Shown here piece after piece: positions 1 through 9,575 of a stretch of 64,000 nt of DNA. Origin of the DNA: Endotrypanum monterogeii (Eukaryota; Euglenozoa; Kinetoplastea; Trypanosomatida; Trypanosomatidae). Every line of letters begins with the position of its first letter. Positions within the stretch are counted from its first letter, which is position 1. A program made the translations under genes and the position numbers. The stretch spans positions 37,138 through 101,137 of the forward strand of contig CM007332.1 in the NCBI GenBank assembly GCA_000333855.2, read 5' to 3'. The notes under the pieces were generated by a model. That model was not told the origin of the DNA. It saw only the letters and a program-made list of their open reading frames with translations, and did not search any database.

Positions 1-1
1 G

Positions 2-196
2 GCGACACCGGCTGAGCGCAGTGACGAAGCAGCTGTGGGACGGCCGCTGAGTGTTTCAGATTTTTTGTTTCTTCATATCGGCAAAAGCGGAGTTGATTTT
101 TTGCGCTCGCTGCTACGTTACGATCCCTCTGAGCGTATGACTTCGGCAGAGGCGCTGCGCCACCCTTTCTTGAGCGTTGACATACTGGATAAGTAG
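2..196 (+). CDS. Protein kinase, C-terminal end only (5' part outside window)
   Basis: Reading in the frame that ends at the TAG at 194-196 gives 64 residues with no internal stop, running off the left edge. The segment has the C-lobe ending of a eukaryotic protein kinase: a helix like FLRSLLRYDPSERMTSAEAL followed by RHPFL, matching the conserved (L)xxxDPxxRxTxxEALxHPF(F/L) signature of subdomain XI. The kinase domain ends only about ten residues before the stop, so no C-terminal regulatory tail exists. The signature is most typical of the CMGC group (CDK, MAPK, CLK, DYRK), but group and substrate cannot be decided without the rest. It lies upstream of, and in the same direction as, all other genes. 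Confidence 0.85.
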   Translation, partial: ATPAERSDEAAVGRPLSVSDFLFLHIGKSGVDFLRSLLRYDPSERMTSAEALRHPFLSVDILDK

Positions 197-1235
197 GTGT
201 GCAACAGAAAAAACGATGCTGCTGTTAGGGAGGGTTGTGTATCCATTGCTGGGGCCACGGAAACGGATCTTTGACAAGGGTTGAAGAGTGCATACAGGAT
301 GATGGGAGGGAGGATTCTGGCCGGGGATGTGGAGGACATCTTTTATCCCATTTATCAGCCCCTCTTGCGCTGGACTTCTTTTGATGCAGATGTACGGATG
401 CCGCGTCTTCAATTCCTGTGTGTGTATGCGTGCTCATGGAGGAGGGGGAGGAAGGTGTGCTGGAGCGCATTAAAAATCGGACGGTTGCAGAAGGGAACGT
501 GTGCTTACAGTGATTTCTTCAAATGCGGTTTAGTCTTCGTCGCTTTGCTTAACAGACGCCACAAATATCATCCCCTCTTTTTTTTCTGCTCTCACCAATC
601 ACCCACCTTCTACATTTGCGAGAAAAAGAAAACCATTACTGCTGTTATAGTTACGCCTGGAGGTGACGTCAGGCGGAACGACAGTGTGTGGATCGCAGGT
701 GGGCGCTGTCGCGGTGACATATACTTATTTGTGCGGCCAAATGGTGTCGAAGGAGGGGCCACTTCCCCTTCCCTGCTGCCATTTAGTGCTGTGTGCTGCC
801 GCGCTTCCCCCTCATCCCCTGTGGTATACTTCTTTGATGCCCATCGAGTTCCTTCCGAATGAGTGTGTGGTGTGACACCCAGATGCCCCCCCCTCCCCTT
901 CGCAGCAAGACAGGTAGACGGGAGGCCCCGCTTTCGCTTTTTATTTTTTGATGCGATGCGTTTTTGCCTGGCACAGCATGTCGTCATTCTTTCCACTTCG
1001 CGTTTTTTTTTTTTTCGTAGGTATGTGGTCTGTCTATGTGCGGTTATGCACTATTTTTTTGTGCATTATGTGCTCTCATGTTCAGTATTATTTGATGGAA
1101 CTCTTGTGTGGCTAAAAAATACGACGTCCAAGTGTGTGCCAGTCGAATGGACGCGACTTCTCTCCGTGTGTGTCTGTCTGTCATACACAACGCCGTCTGC
1201 GAGTGAGTGTCACTTCCTTGCGTCGAGGAAGAGAG

Positions 1236-1269
<34 letters not shown>

Positions 1270-1618
1270 TGTGTGCGTCTTGAGCGGTTTCTATTCGTAG
1301 TGTTCCTTTCTCTCCATGAAGGGATGCTAGTTGGTAATTTGTAGACGCTTGCTCTGCTGCTGCTGCCGTCACTGTCGATGAGTGTGTATGCAGGATGGCG
1401 GTAGGTAATGGCTTCAGGGTGAATGCCCGGCGTGCCGTGCGTGTATCCATCCGAGTCTGCCCGTCCGACGCTTTCCACGTCCTCAATACCGACCATTTCT
1501 CGTAGCATACACTAGCGATGAGAGGAGGAAAGATTTTGATGGGATGGAGGGAGGGAACCGACTCAAACCCCTAAAATGGATTGCGTGAAAGCAGGCAAGA
1601 GCGGGAGGAGGGTCGTAG

Positions 1619-1621
<3 letters not shown>

Positions 1622-1655
<34 letters not shown>

Positions 1656-1683
1656 ATTATTATTATTATTATTATATTATATT
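1622..1683. repeat. Compound (AT)n-(TTA)n microsatellite
   Basis: About 29 bases of alternating AT pass directly into roughly eight TTA/ATT units and a short TATATT tail. Noncoding, within the 3'UTR side of the spacer. Length polymorphism is likely. Confidence 0.95.
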
Positions 1684-2410
1684 GGTGACCCCCCCTCATT
1701 CCCCCCCTCCCTCATTCCCTCTCCTTTTTGATTTCTTCCTTCAGATCACTTTGTTTCACATGCAGTTGAGCGAGTATTCTCATCGGCTGTGCACGCTAAC
1801 TCTAATGTCCCTCCCTCCCTACACACCCGCAGATCAAACAACAGCAGCAGCACCCCCCCCCCCCAAAAAAAAAAACCTTGCCAGAGGTGACGTGATGCCT
1901 GAAGCCCTGCATTGACAGATACTGCCTCCACGGATGAGGCCGATTATATGGTACGGAGATGCAGTTTTGGCACTTGGAGAAGAATAGTGCGGTTGACAGT
2001 GTTCTTCTGTCGAGGAGATGTTGTTTGATGAGGGTTGTTTTGCTGTATTCTATTGTGCGTGTGCTGTCCCCGTCATTCTCTACAGCCTGGTTACTTCGGG
2101 CCACTGACTCGCGCGCCTGGCGCACTGTTTCCCACCACAGAAATGTGATGCGAGCATTTAAATCTCTGCCTTTTTTTCTCCTCCTCGTGAAGCTTGCTCA
2201 GCTCGAAGTCAATACGATTCGTCGCAGATCCGTTTCCTGTCGCCCCCCCCCCCCACCCACACACACAAAGCATATAAATAAATATATATATATATATATA
2301 TATATATGATATTTTTCTCCGTACTATTAGTTCATACATAAAGATAAGTTTGTGGTGTGGCCACGAGGAGTGCACAAGTTTCCAGAGCCGCTTTCCTTGT
2401 TCCTTGTATA

Positions 2411-2430
2411 TTTTTATCCCCCCCCCCCAG
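2411..2430 (+). promoter_or_regulatory. Likely trans-splice acceptor for the APH-1-like gene
   Basis: A T-rich then C-rich pyrimidine run is closed by AG at 2429-2430, the first AG after the tract. It lies 38 bases before the ATG at 2469 and downstream of an in-frame ATG at 2352, which argues against that earlier start. Confidence 0.55.
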
Positions 2431-2468
2431 AGGGACAACGTATATTCCGTCTCTCTGGTCGACAAGAT

Positions 2469-3872
2469 ATGGCCTACGGGATTCTGGTGCTCTGCACCGT
2501 CGTCCTCTATGCCCCCCACATCGTCTTATGTGGAATGGGGATCCGGTGGCAACCCATGCTGTTTGTAGTGAGCCTGCTCTCATCACTCATCGCATTCCTG
2601 CCGCTTGTGGTGACAGGGGCGGTATTTCAGGTCCTGCACTGTCTCGGTGTTGCGGATGCTGCCGTGGCTACATCGGCGGTGATGATTCACTTCATTCTTC
2701 AGAATGCGGTTCGAGTCGGTGTGCTGCACGCCTGCTTATGTTTACAGCGACTGGGGTGGGAGCATGGCTGTCTTCTGGTTCGCAGCCGATTTCCCTTGGT
2801 TCCCCTGAGTATCGCCGTTGGCGCTGGCTTCGCGGCGACCTCTGTTCTCGTGAGTGGCGGTGCGCTTCTCGCAGAGGCGTGGGCTGTCGCGGGTAGTTTG
2901 GCAGGCAGCAAAAGCATCTCTTCCTCCTTCCGCAGTGAGTCTGCGCGGGGGGCTGACGTGTTTGCACACAGCGAAGGGTGCGCGGGGCTTCCTCGGTTTG
3001 TGCTGGCGTGCTTTCAGCAGACCTTCTTCACCTGTGGGCAAGTGGCGTGGACCGTGATGGTGGGCCAGGCGTATGCTGCCCTCTGGCCTCAGGACGCAGG
3101 GAAGGACTCGATATCAAAGAGTGCAGCCTCATCGACATCATTACAAGGCGTTCTCTTGTTCGCCGAGGCCTCCGCAGAGGGCGCGGGAGGGGACACCGTA
3201 TCGATGCCACAGGTGGCGAGGCTTGATGTGGAGGATGTACGACTGGTGGTTACTGAGCAGTTACTAGTGGATGCAGACTTGCAGCAGCCGGCTTTCGGAG
3301 GCAGCAGGCCGGACACGATGGCTTGCAGCGAAACAAAAGCGTGCTCGTGTTCGGCTGCGGTGTCGATGTCGCGTGAGGACGCGGAGGCAAAAAAGGGCGT
3401 CGCCCGCAGTGGCGCACGTTTTGCGAGCGATGATGCTGGCGCTGACACAGGATCAGCTTCAACGCCTTCTAGAGTCCAAATCGAAAGGTCTACTACTGCC
3501 TCAGAGAGTGCGGAAATTGTATCGCCACCGTCGTCCTTATCTGACATTGCTGGCTGGATTGTGGGGGATTCGGTTTTCGCTCAGCGACTGCCCACCGCAG
3601 CCATCACTGGCGCTGCAGCGCTGGCTCTACATGGGTCTTTTGTATTGCTGCCTCTGACCGCGATGAATACAAATACTGACCCTGCGCACAAAACAGCAAC
3701 GAGTTCAGAAGGCAGTGAAATGGGTGTGTGCTTCGCTAGTGTGCTTCTGCAGTGCGTTGTGACGATCGTGTCGGTGGTATGGGGATTGTGGATTGTGCAG
3801 TTCGAGCGTTACCCCTCAGCATACATGCTCCTTCCTCTATCGGCTTCTGGGGATGTGCCTCGAGGTTCGTGA
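2469..3872 (+). CDS. APH-1-like multi-pass membrane protein (candidate gamma-secretase subunit)
   Basis: 467 residues from the first ATG after the likely acceptor. I see seven hydrophobic segments, at about residues 1-22, 30-56, 63-90, 108-138, 174-206, 371-397 and 419-450, the helix count of APH-1, the scaffold subunit of gamma-secretase in the ER/Golgi membrane. The start (MAYGILVLCTVVLYAPHIVL) looks like an APH-1 first helix. Segment 3 has LQNAVR where APH-1 has LQExxR. Segment 4 keeps the first Gly of the APH-1 GxxxGxxxG motif and ends in LLAEA, like LADA in APH-1. Segment 5 keeps a Trp (W194), but the first conserved APH-1 His appears as Q191; H388 in segment 6 could be the second. A Ser/Ala-rich insertion of about 160 residues between segments 5 and 6 is unusual for the family. 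The comparison is from memory. The alternative is an unrelated seven-helix protein. Confidence 0.5.
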   Translation: MAYGILVLCTVVLYAPHIVLCGMGIRWQPMLFVVSLLSSLIAFLPLVVTGAVFQVLHCLGVADAAVATSAVMIHFILQNAVRVGVLHACLCLQRLGWEHGCLLVRSRFPLVPLSIAVGAGFAATSVLVSGGALLAEAWAVAGSLAGSKSISSSFRSESARGADVFAHSEGCAGLPRFVLACFQQTFFTCGQVAWTVMVGQAYAALWPQDAGKDSISKSAASSTSLQGVLLFAEASAEGAGGDTVSMPQVARLDVEDVRLVVTEQLLVDADLQQPAFGGSRPDTMACSETKACSCSAAVSMSREDAEAKKGVARSGARFASDDAGADTGSASTPSRVQIERSTTASESAEIVSPPSSLSDIAGWIVGDSVFAQRLPTAAITGAAALALHGSFVLLPLTAMNTNTDPAHKTATSSEGSEMGVCFASVLLQCVVTIVSVVWGLWIVQFERYPSAYMLLPLSASGDVPRGS

Positions 3873-4394
3873 CAGTTGTTGACAGTGTAGTTTTCTATGT
3901 TTACATACCTGTCCATGTCGACAGTGAGTTTCTTGAGCGTAGTTTGGATGCGGTGGAGCGGCTGCCTTTGTGCTCGCCCACTCCCGCTCCCTCGTCTCCC
4001 TCCACCCTTACACCGTCGCAACCACCTAAAATGTTTTTTCCTGCTTTGCTCCGATTTTCTCGACTCCAGATTCGTGCGATATTTTATTGAACCTAATTTT
4101 GTAGAGATGTCCTCCTCTGTGGAGCTCTACGCTGTGCATGTCTGGAGAAAAAAAAAAATGATGCCTCGAAGCGGCTTTGGCTCCATGGAGAGAAGGGGGG
4201 AGAGGGAGCTTCTTGATGAGTGGTGCGCGTGCTTCTATTCAGACTGCGCGTGGCATAGCGCGCGGTGGGCATTGGCACGCTGAGGAGGTCTACCAGAGAA
4301 GTTTTCTTCCCGTGTGCTTTGGATGTTGCCACTTGTCCCCCCCCCTTCTATGCCCCCCACGCGTGTGGCTCATGCTTGTTGATTAACGATGCTT

Positions 4395-4417
4395 TATATA
4401 TATATATATATATATAT
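4395..4417. repeat. (TA)n microsatellite
   Basis: Roughly eleven TA units in the spacer between the APH-1-like and LRR genes. Confidence 0.95.
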
Positions 4418-4862
4418 TTGCCTCATCTCCCACTTGCATGGATACCTTCCTTTCCTTTCTCTTTCGCTGGCCACGTTCTCTTTCCGTTGTGCTGGCACAC
4501 GATTAATTCGAAGTTGTGCTGGAGGCTCGTGCGTGCGGTACCACACTAAAGGCGTGTGGACGTTACGAACGCTGCAAGCGCTTTATCCTCCCCCCCTCCA
4601 CACACAACACTCACGCGACACGACAATATCGACTGCCCGAGAGCTGTAAAGCAGCACTCTCTTGCAGGGTCAAGCAGAAGTCCTGTGGGTCACATAGGCA
4701 CTCAACGCCAACTCCGCTTATCGGCACCGTTTTATCGGTGGGAATAGTCTGCCTCTCTAATTTTATTTGTTTTTTTTTTTGTTGCTACTTGCTTGCCTAT
4801 GTGGACCTACGTACATTTTCTTCGTCCTCTTCTTCCACAACAACGCGAATCGCCTACCCTAG

Positions 4863-4930
4863 TCCTTTCCTTTTTTTTTTTCGTCGCTGATTCACCGTTT
4901 TTTCCCTTTTTTATCGCTTTGTTAGCCCAG
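4863..4930 (+). promoter_or_regulatory. Likely trans-splice acceptor region for the LRR gene
   Basis: A nearly pure T/C tract of about 60 bases is followed by TTAG (AG at 4924-4925) and CCAG (AG at 4929-4930). It would give a 5'UTR of about 415 bases, long but the best tract in this spacer. Confidence 0.4.
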
Positions 4931-5343
4931 CGGCTGCCATCTAAGCACGGCAGTCGCTGTGTCGGTATATCACGCAGACTCTGTGTGGCTGCACACTGTG
5001 TGCACCTCTTCAGTGATATCCCCCCCCCAAAAAAAAATCATTCCCAAATTAAAACAAACAAAAAAAATCGATTCGCACGTCTCTCTCATCTACTTAAAGC
5101 ATAGGAGAGGGACATTCTAAAATCTCTATCGAGATCAAAGCGAAGAGTTTTCCAGACGCCGAGCGCGGCGACCACGTGCAGCAGGAATTGACCTACAGGC
5201 GACCTGTATTCATCTGCTGCCGCCGCAGATTGGTGCAGAGCTGACTGATTGATCCTGTACTGATTTCCGTTCGTTTTCGGAGTCTAGAGCTGCATGGGTT
5301 GTGAGGGGGTGGGGTGGGGGTGGGGGTGAAGGAAGGTGCCTTG

Positions 5344-8300
5344 ATGAGTGACCACGTGAAGGAGGGCACCGTGCCCGGGGTGCAGATGGAGGGCATGGCA
5401 CCCTCAGCTGTGATACAGTCTGTGCCGAAGTGTCTGATCAACAGATGCAGCAGCTCTACTGCTGCCAACGACCGCGCTGGCTCTGCCTCCGCTGGTCAGC
5501 CACACAGGTCGGTTGTGTCTTCACCAGGTCCCTATAGGGACCCATGCGCGGCCGTTCCGCCGATGCTAACCAACTCCGAGCCAGTTGCACACCGCAAAGA
5601 CTTGAGGAGGTCACATACACCTCGTGGGGGCTCGTTTTGGGGAGGGCAAAGGACCGCTGTGGTGCTCAAAAAAAAACCGACTCAGCCCCTCACAGCCGCA
5701 GCTCAGACGTCGGGCAACGGCACAGTCGTGGGGGACGGAGTCGTATGCTCGACCAGCAGGTCGATCGCGGATTCATCTGTGCGGAATGGGGATGCGCGTA
5801 ACAAGTCTACTGTTACTGGAAGGAGCATCACTCACCTCACCTCCCTCCGCCGCTCCAGCGATCCAAGTGCGTCCTCAGCAACGACCGTGGGATCGGTTGC
5901 CTCGACTTCGGCCCTCGTGGAGAAGGACCGCGTGTTGTGTGTCGAGCTTGCGGATGGGCTTCCACAAGATTCCTCACACGTGAGTTCCGCTGTCTATGGT
6001 GAGCGTCTTGATTTGCGCAAGCGGGGGCTAGTGGCGCTGCCCTGTCTTCATGCGCGCGCAGCCTTTCCACCAACGTTGCCCGACGCGAGAGACCAGACTA
6101 TGACGTTAAGGTCTGCTCACAGGAGCGGCGATGTCCTCGCAGGGCGTCTCCGCACTCTTAGTTTTCGCGAGAACGTCATCGAGAGCATCGCTGCATCGCA
6201 GACGCTTTGTGGGTCGCCTTTAGAGTGTTACACAAACGTGTCAACGCTTGACCTCACTCATAACGCTCTCACATCTATCGCCGGCATCGAGGCCCTGAGA
6301 TGTCTGCGCTCCCTGCGTCTCGCGTTCAACAGAATCACCTCGCTGGCGCCTCTTTGGGCGTCGCAGTATGTGGCGGATCTGGACGTGCTTGATGTAAGCT
6401 CAAATAATCTGACCGAGCTCATCTCCCCAGAAGACATAAACGTTCTGGGGCAGCACTGTGTTGAGGCTGTCCCGCACCCCGAGCGGCTGCCCATTCCCAC
6501 CAGCGACCTGAACAGTGTCGAGGCGCGTGCGTGCAGGGTGATGCAGCTACGCGTTCTGTACGCGTCCGACAACCGAATTCGTGAAGTGCCGAGTGCAATG
6601 TACATATTCAAAAAGTTGACAGATCTGCGTCTGAGGAAAAATTTGATTGACAGTGTGCCAGAAGGATTCCCAGAGCGCGCGTATCTTCCGCAGCTGTCGC
6701 ACGTGGATTTGAGCATGAACAAGCTCCCTGCTAGCGTAGCTGGGGCGGTAACGGCACGCATGCGAGAGGGGGGTGCTGGGCTTTCACCAGTAGACAACAC
6801 CAAGTGGACTATCGTGCCGCCGCTCTTACATGCAAAAGGCCCTGTGGTCGCTTTCTCTCAGCTGCACCTCCACACCAGCGACCTCCCGCCTGGTGAGACT
6901 GCCATTTGCTCGTCATCTTCCGCATCGATGGCCACGCGGGATGCGGAGAGCGGGACATCCACCCTAACAAAGGGGGCCGCTGTGGACTGCACCGAGTCTG
7001 ATGACGGTAGCCAGCGGCCCGTGTTGGATGAAGGCGAGGAGGAAAGCGGGGTGCTTGTGGTGAGCGAGGATCAGGGATGCCGTGCACAGGGCTCTGCAGG
7101 ACCGGCTGCGGGTATGGCAGGCCCGAGCGGATGCAGATGCACGCACCTCACCTCGATGGACGATGTGGCGAATCCACTTAGCTCTCAGATAAAAGTGCGG
7201 TGTGGGTGTGCCGCGAGCAGAGCTCATAGTGCCTGCAGTGGGATGTCCTCAGCCACTCTGCCAGACGTGACATCAGCCGCTTCTAGCGTGGTGGGTCAGG
7301 AAGCACCGCATCAAGATGCTATCCAGCGCGTAGCGGAGAACGCTTACAGTATCGATATTGGTGATTGGGCTGCAATGGTGCGGCAGCGCCTTGAGCAGGT
7401 GTTGCAGGAGCCACCTGCTGGACAGGCGGGTGACGCACTGGATGCTCAGTCGCCACGGAACATGCGCGAGCATCTTCTGAACTTGTCCAACACTCTCGCC
7501 TCCCAATGCAGCGGCGGTGCCCCAACGGCGCAACCACGCGATCAGGCCCAATCGGCTACCGTGTCTCGCATGGCGGCTGCGCTCAACCTTTGTTTACCTT
7601 CAGGTTGTCTGGTCTTCTCGGAGGATGCCCAAGGGTGTTGCCCTCTCCTCCTCCTCACCGGCATCACCGCTGCGGCAGCCACCGACCAAAGCGGGCTCCT
7701 TCTTCACGAAGTCGTGGCGCACCACATTGTCCAGAATTGCCTGCAAACGGCGAAGACTTCCGCAGGCGGAGAGAGCTCGCCGTTTTCTAAGTCCCGGTCC
7801 TCTTGCCAGGCATCGGGGTCAGCCGAATCGCCACAGCAGCAGCTGTGCCAGGGCCGGAGCGCCGGTGAGTCGGTTGTTCGCTCTGAAGCTTCGGCGACCG
7901 ACTACTCGAAGGTTGTTAAATCCTCCCTCTTGCGCTCACGCATTCCAGCACGGGGTCGAGGCGGCGGCGCCCCCCAGCCGCTGAGTTTTTCCTTACCGTT
8001 GCAAGTGATTCACGTGATTGATTGCACAGACTCAGTGTCCACAGCCTACAGTACCACGTCGGTCATGTGGGCATACATCACCTGGCGGCAGCGGTGGGAG
8101 TCGGCTGTGTCTCGTCGCCGGTTCGCATGCAGGAATACTTATGTTTGTCAGATTGAGAAGCAAAATCCCCCAATACCCCCACCACAGCACTTTATTTCTA
8201 CGATGGCGTCACCAACGGCGGCACTGGATGGGGACCAAGCGCATGCAGTCCTCCATCATGGGAAGGCAAGTAACCTTTACCCATTCACTGCGAACTCCCC

Positions 8301-9054
8301 CGTCCCGCGCGTACTCGAGTGGCGTCGGCTGCAGGACCATAGACCGGCGTCATACTACGCAGTGCCATTTTCGTGGGAAATACTTTACGATCTGCTCCTG
8401 TGCTCATCCCCGTCGCAGCGGCGGGACAGGACTCCTGGTCTACTGCCACTCCTGCATTTGGAAAGCAGTAGTGTGAGCCACAAGTGTAGCGCACTAGCTC
8501 ACCTCGTGTGCGCGCAGATTCTTGGTGCTGATTCTGGTGGTCTCGCACAGGGGTCGTCGGTGAGTGCGTCTCCGTCATTGCAGCTGCTGCGCCGACCCCC
8601 ATCGGGCACAGATAACTCGACGCTCAGTTGCGGCTCCAGTGGCACACAGACTACTGCTTTGTCGTCTCATCTAAAAGATGATATCATTATTCGCGCCCTC
8701 CAGTGGCGTCGCAGCAGCCAGCAGCTGTCCAGCTGCGTGGAGAGCGAAGCGAGTACTGTCGCAACGGAGCAGGTGACGAAGTGTGACATACCGCTGTACA
8801 GCTCTGAAGAGGTACTCCAAAGTCAGCAGGCTGCCGTGATCGCACTGAGCTCCCCTGACTCTCGCCATTTTCACCGGAAACCGCGATTTCACGAGCACAG
8901 CGCCCCACCAGCAGTGGCACTGGAGGACACCATCGCGTTTGGTGGGAATGTGTTGGGACAGACTCCTCCCAGTCCGGTTCTAGTCATGTCGCCCTCGGAA
9001 CGACGTTCCTCCACCTCTGAGGACAGCGACAAAGCGTCTCTCAGAACCATGTGA
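5344..9054 (+). CDS. Large leucine-rich-repeat protein
   Basis: 1236 residues from the first in-frame ATG; the open frame begins slightly earlier at a GTG in the G-rich leader. Residues about 268-465 hold leucine-rich repeats of LxxLxLxxNxL type: LRTLSFRENVI, VSTLDLTHNALTSI, LRSLRLAFNRITSL, LDVLDVSSNNLTEL, LRVLYASDNRIREV, LTDLRLRKNLIDSV and LSHVDLSMNKL. A gap of about 40 residues separates the fourth and fifth. Such repeats form a curved solenoid for protein binding. The N-terminal 260 residues and the region 480-860 are rich in Ser, Gly and Ala and look disordered. The C-terminal third has short ordered blocks (for example YSTTSVMWAYITWRQRWE) that I do not recognise. There is no membrane segment or signal peptide. 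In kinetoplastids such proteins are often flagellar or cytoskeletal, but nothing here shows the location. Confidence 0.85.
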   Translation: MSDHVKEGTVPGVQMEGMAPSAVIQSVPKCLINRCSSSTAANDRAGSASAGQPHRSVVSSPGPYRDPCAAVPPMLTNSEPVAHRKDLRRSHTPRGGSFWGGQRTAVVLKKKPTQPLTAAAQTSGNGTVVGDGVVCSTSRSIADSSVRNGDARNKSTVTGRSITHLTSLRRSSDPSASSATTVGSVASTSALVEKDRVLCVELADGLPQDSSHVSSAVYGERLDLRKRGLVALPCLHARAAFPPTLPDARDQTMTLRSAHRSGDVLAGRLRTLSFRENVIESIAASQTLCGSPLECYTNVSTLDLTHNALTSIAGIEALRCLRSLRLAFNRITSLAPLWASQYVADLDVLDVSSNNLTELISPEDINVLGQHCVEAVPHPERLPIPTSDLNSVEARACRVMQLRVLYASDNRIREVPSAMYIFKKLTDLRLRKNLIDSVPEGFPERAYLPQLSHVDLSMNKLPASVAGAVTARMREGGAGLSPVDNTKWTIVPPLLHAKGPVVAFSQLHLHTSDLPPGETAICSSSSASMATRDAESGTSTLTKGAAVDCTESDDGSQRPVLDEGEEESGVLVVSEDQGCRAQGSAGPAAGMAGPSGCRCTHLTSMDDVANPLSSQIKVRCGCAASRAHSACSGMSSATLPDVTSAASSVVGQEAPHQDAIQRVAENAYSIDIGDWAAMVRQRLEQVLQEPPAGQAGDALDAQSPRNMREHLLNLSNTLASQCSGGAPTAQPRDQAQSATVSRMAAALNLCLPSGCLVFSEDAQGCCPLLLLTGITAAAATDQSGLLLHEVVAHHIVQNCLQTAKTSAGGESSPFSKSRSSCQASGSAESPQQQLCQGRSAGESVVRSEASATDYSKVVKSSLLRSRIPARGRGGGAPQPLSFSLPLQVIHVIDCTDSVSTAYSTTSVMWAYITWRQRWESAVSRRRFACRNTYVCQIEKQNPPIPPPQHFISTMASPTAALDGDQAHAVLHHGKASNLYPFTANSPVPRVLEWRRLQDHRPASYYAVPFSWEILYDLLLCSSPSQRRDRTPGLLPLLHLESSSVSHKCSALAHLVCAQILGADSGGLAQGSSVSASPSLQLLRRPPSGTDNSTLSCGSSGTQTTALSSHLKDDIIIRALQWRRSSQQLSSCVESEASTVATEQVTKCDIPLYSSEEVLQSQQAAVIALSSPDSRHFHRKPRFHEHSAPPAVALEDTIAFGGNVLGQTPPSPVLVMSPSERRSSTSEDSDKASLRTM

Positions 9055-9157
9055 AGGCGAGACGGGGGCTACGACCCACCGATACGACATTGTGCGGTCG
9101 CAACAGTTAAGCAACCGACACACACAGGGGGAGTGGACAGCAGCTGCTTCGTAAGTT

Positions 9158-9163
<6 letters not shown>

Positions 9164-9200
<37 letters not shown>
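9164..9200. repeat. (GT)n microsatellite
   Basis: About eighteen GT units in the 3'UTR of the LRR gene. Confidence 0.95.
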
Positions 9201-9204
<4 letters not shown>

Positions 9205-9505
9205 CGTTCCTCCTCCCTCTCCAAACACCTCTTTAACAACAACAAAATGAAAGAAAAAAGAGTGACGGTGGTGTGGGATGATCACATCAATTTTAATACG
9301 ACAACGTTCGGCGTGGGAATGGTGGACACAAGTAACGTGTTGTCTGTGCCCCCCCCCCCCCTTCACACACACACACCTCACAGTTATTGCAACTGGCCCT
9401 CCAATTTCTCACTGCGAGCAGACTTAGCCTTTCATGTGTACTGTGTCGGCTGTGAGTTGCGCTCCTGCGCTGTACCCTACATGAACACTTTTTCTTGCGT
9501 CTGGA

Positions 9506-9555
9506 TCCCCCCACCTCTTCATTTTCCTTCTCCCCCATCGAGCACTTCGGCTCAG
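9506..9555 (+). promoter_or_regulatory. Likely trans-splice acceptor for the IQ/PHD-like gene
   Basis: A C/T-rich run ends at AG 9541-9542, with a second AG at about 9554-9555. Either gives a 5'UTR of 20-33 bases before the ATG at 9576, and both lie downstream of the non-ATG opening of the frame. Confidence 0.5.
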
Positions 9556-9575
9556 TTGTGCTTGTGGGGTTGGCC

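Larger units (their letters stand above)
197..2468 (+). other. Intergenic region: kinase 3'UTR and 5'UTR of the APH-1-like gene
   Basis: I see no convincing gene. It holds a poly-T run near 1007-1016, a (GT)n tract at 1239-1275, a compound (AT)n-(TTA)n repeat at 1622-1683, a C12-A11 junction at about 1853-1875, a second poly-C near 2245-2257, a (TA)n tract at 2282-2307, and the pyrimidine tract and acceptor of the next gene at 2411-2430. Open frames here are short, rich in repeat-encoded residues and have no matching domain. Confidence 0.7.
3873..5343 (+). other. Intergenic region upstream of the LRR gene
   Basis: No supported gene. Contents: an A-run near 4148-4158, a (TA)n tract at 4395-4417, poly-T near 4769-4780, a long T-rich tract at 4863-4925 probably used for trans-splicing, C8-A8 and A-rich runs at about 5022-5070, and a G-rich stretch at 5304-5327 just before the LRR start codon. 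Confidence 0.65.
9055..9575 (+). other. Intergenic region between the LRR and IQ/PHD-like genes
   Basis: Short spacer with a (GT)n tract at 9164-9200, a C11 run at about 9350-9361 followed by (CA)n, and a C/T tract at 9506-9540 closed by AG. No gene seen. Confidence 0.7.

Noticed and set aside
281..862. 193-residue + strand frame after the kinase
   Set aside because: Non-ATG opening, Cys/Phe-rich low-complexity translation, no acceptor tract before it.
1044..1508. 154-residue - strand frame
   Set aside because: Its core is the (GT)n tract read as His-Thr repeats.
2352..2468. Upstream start for the APH-1-like protein
   Set aside because: The poly-C splice tract and its AG at 2429-2430 lie inside this stretch, so an mRNA spliced there lacks it; the hydrophobic first helix begins at the later ATG.
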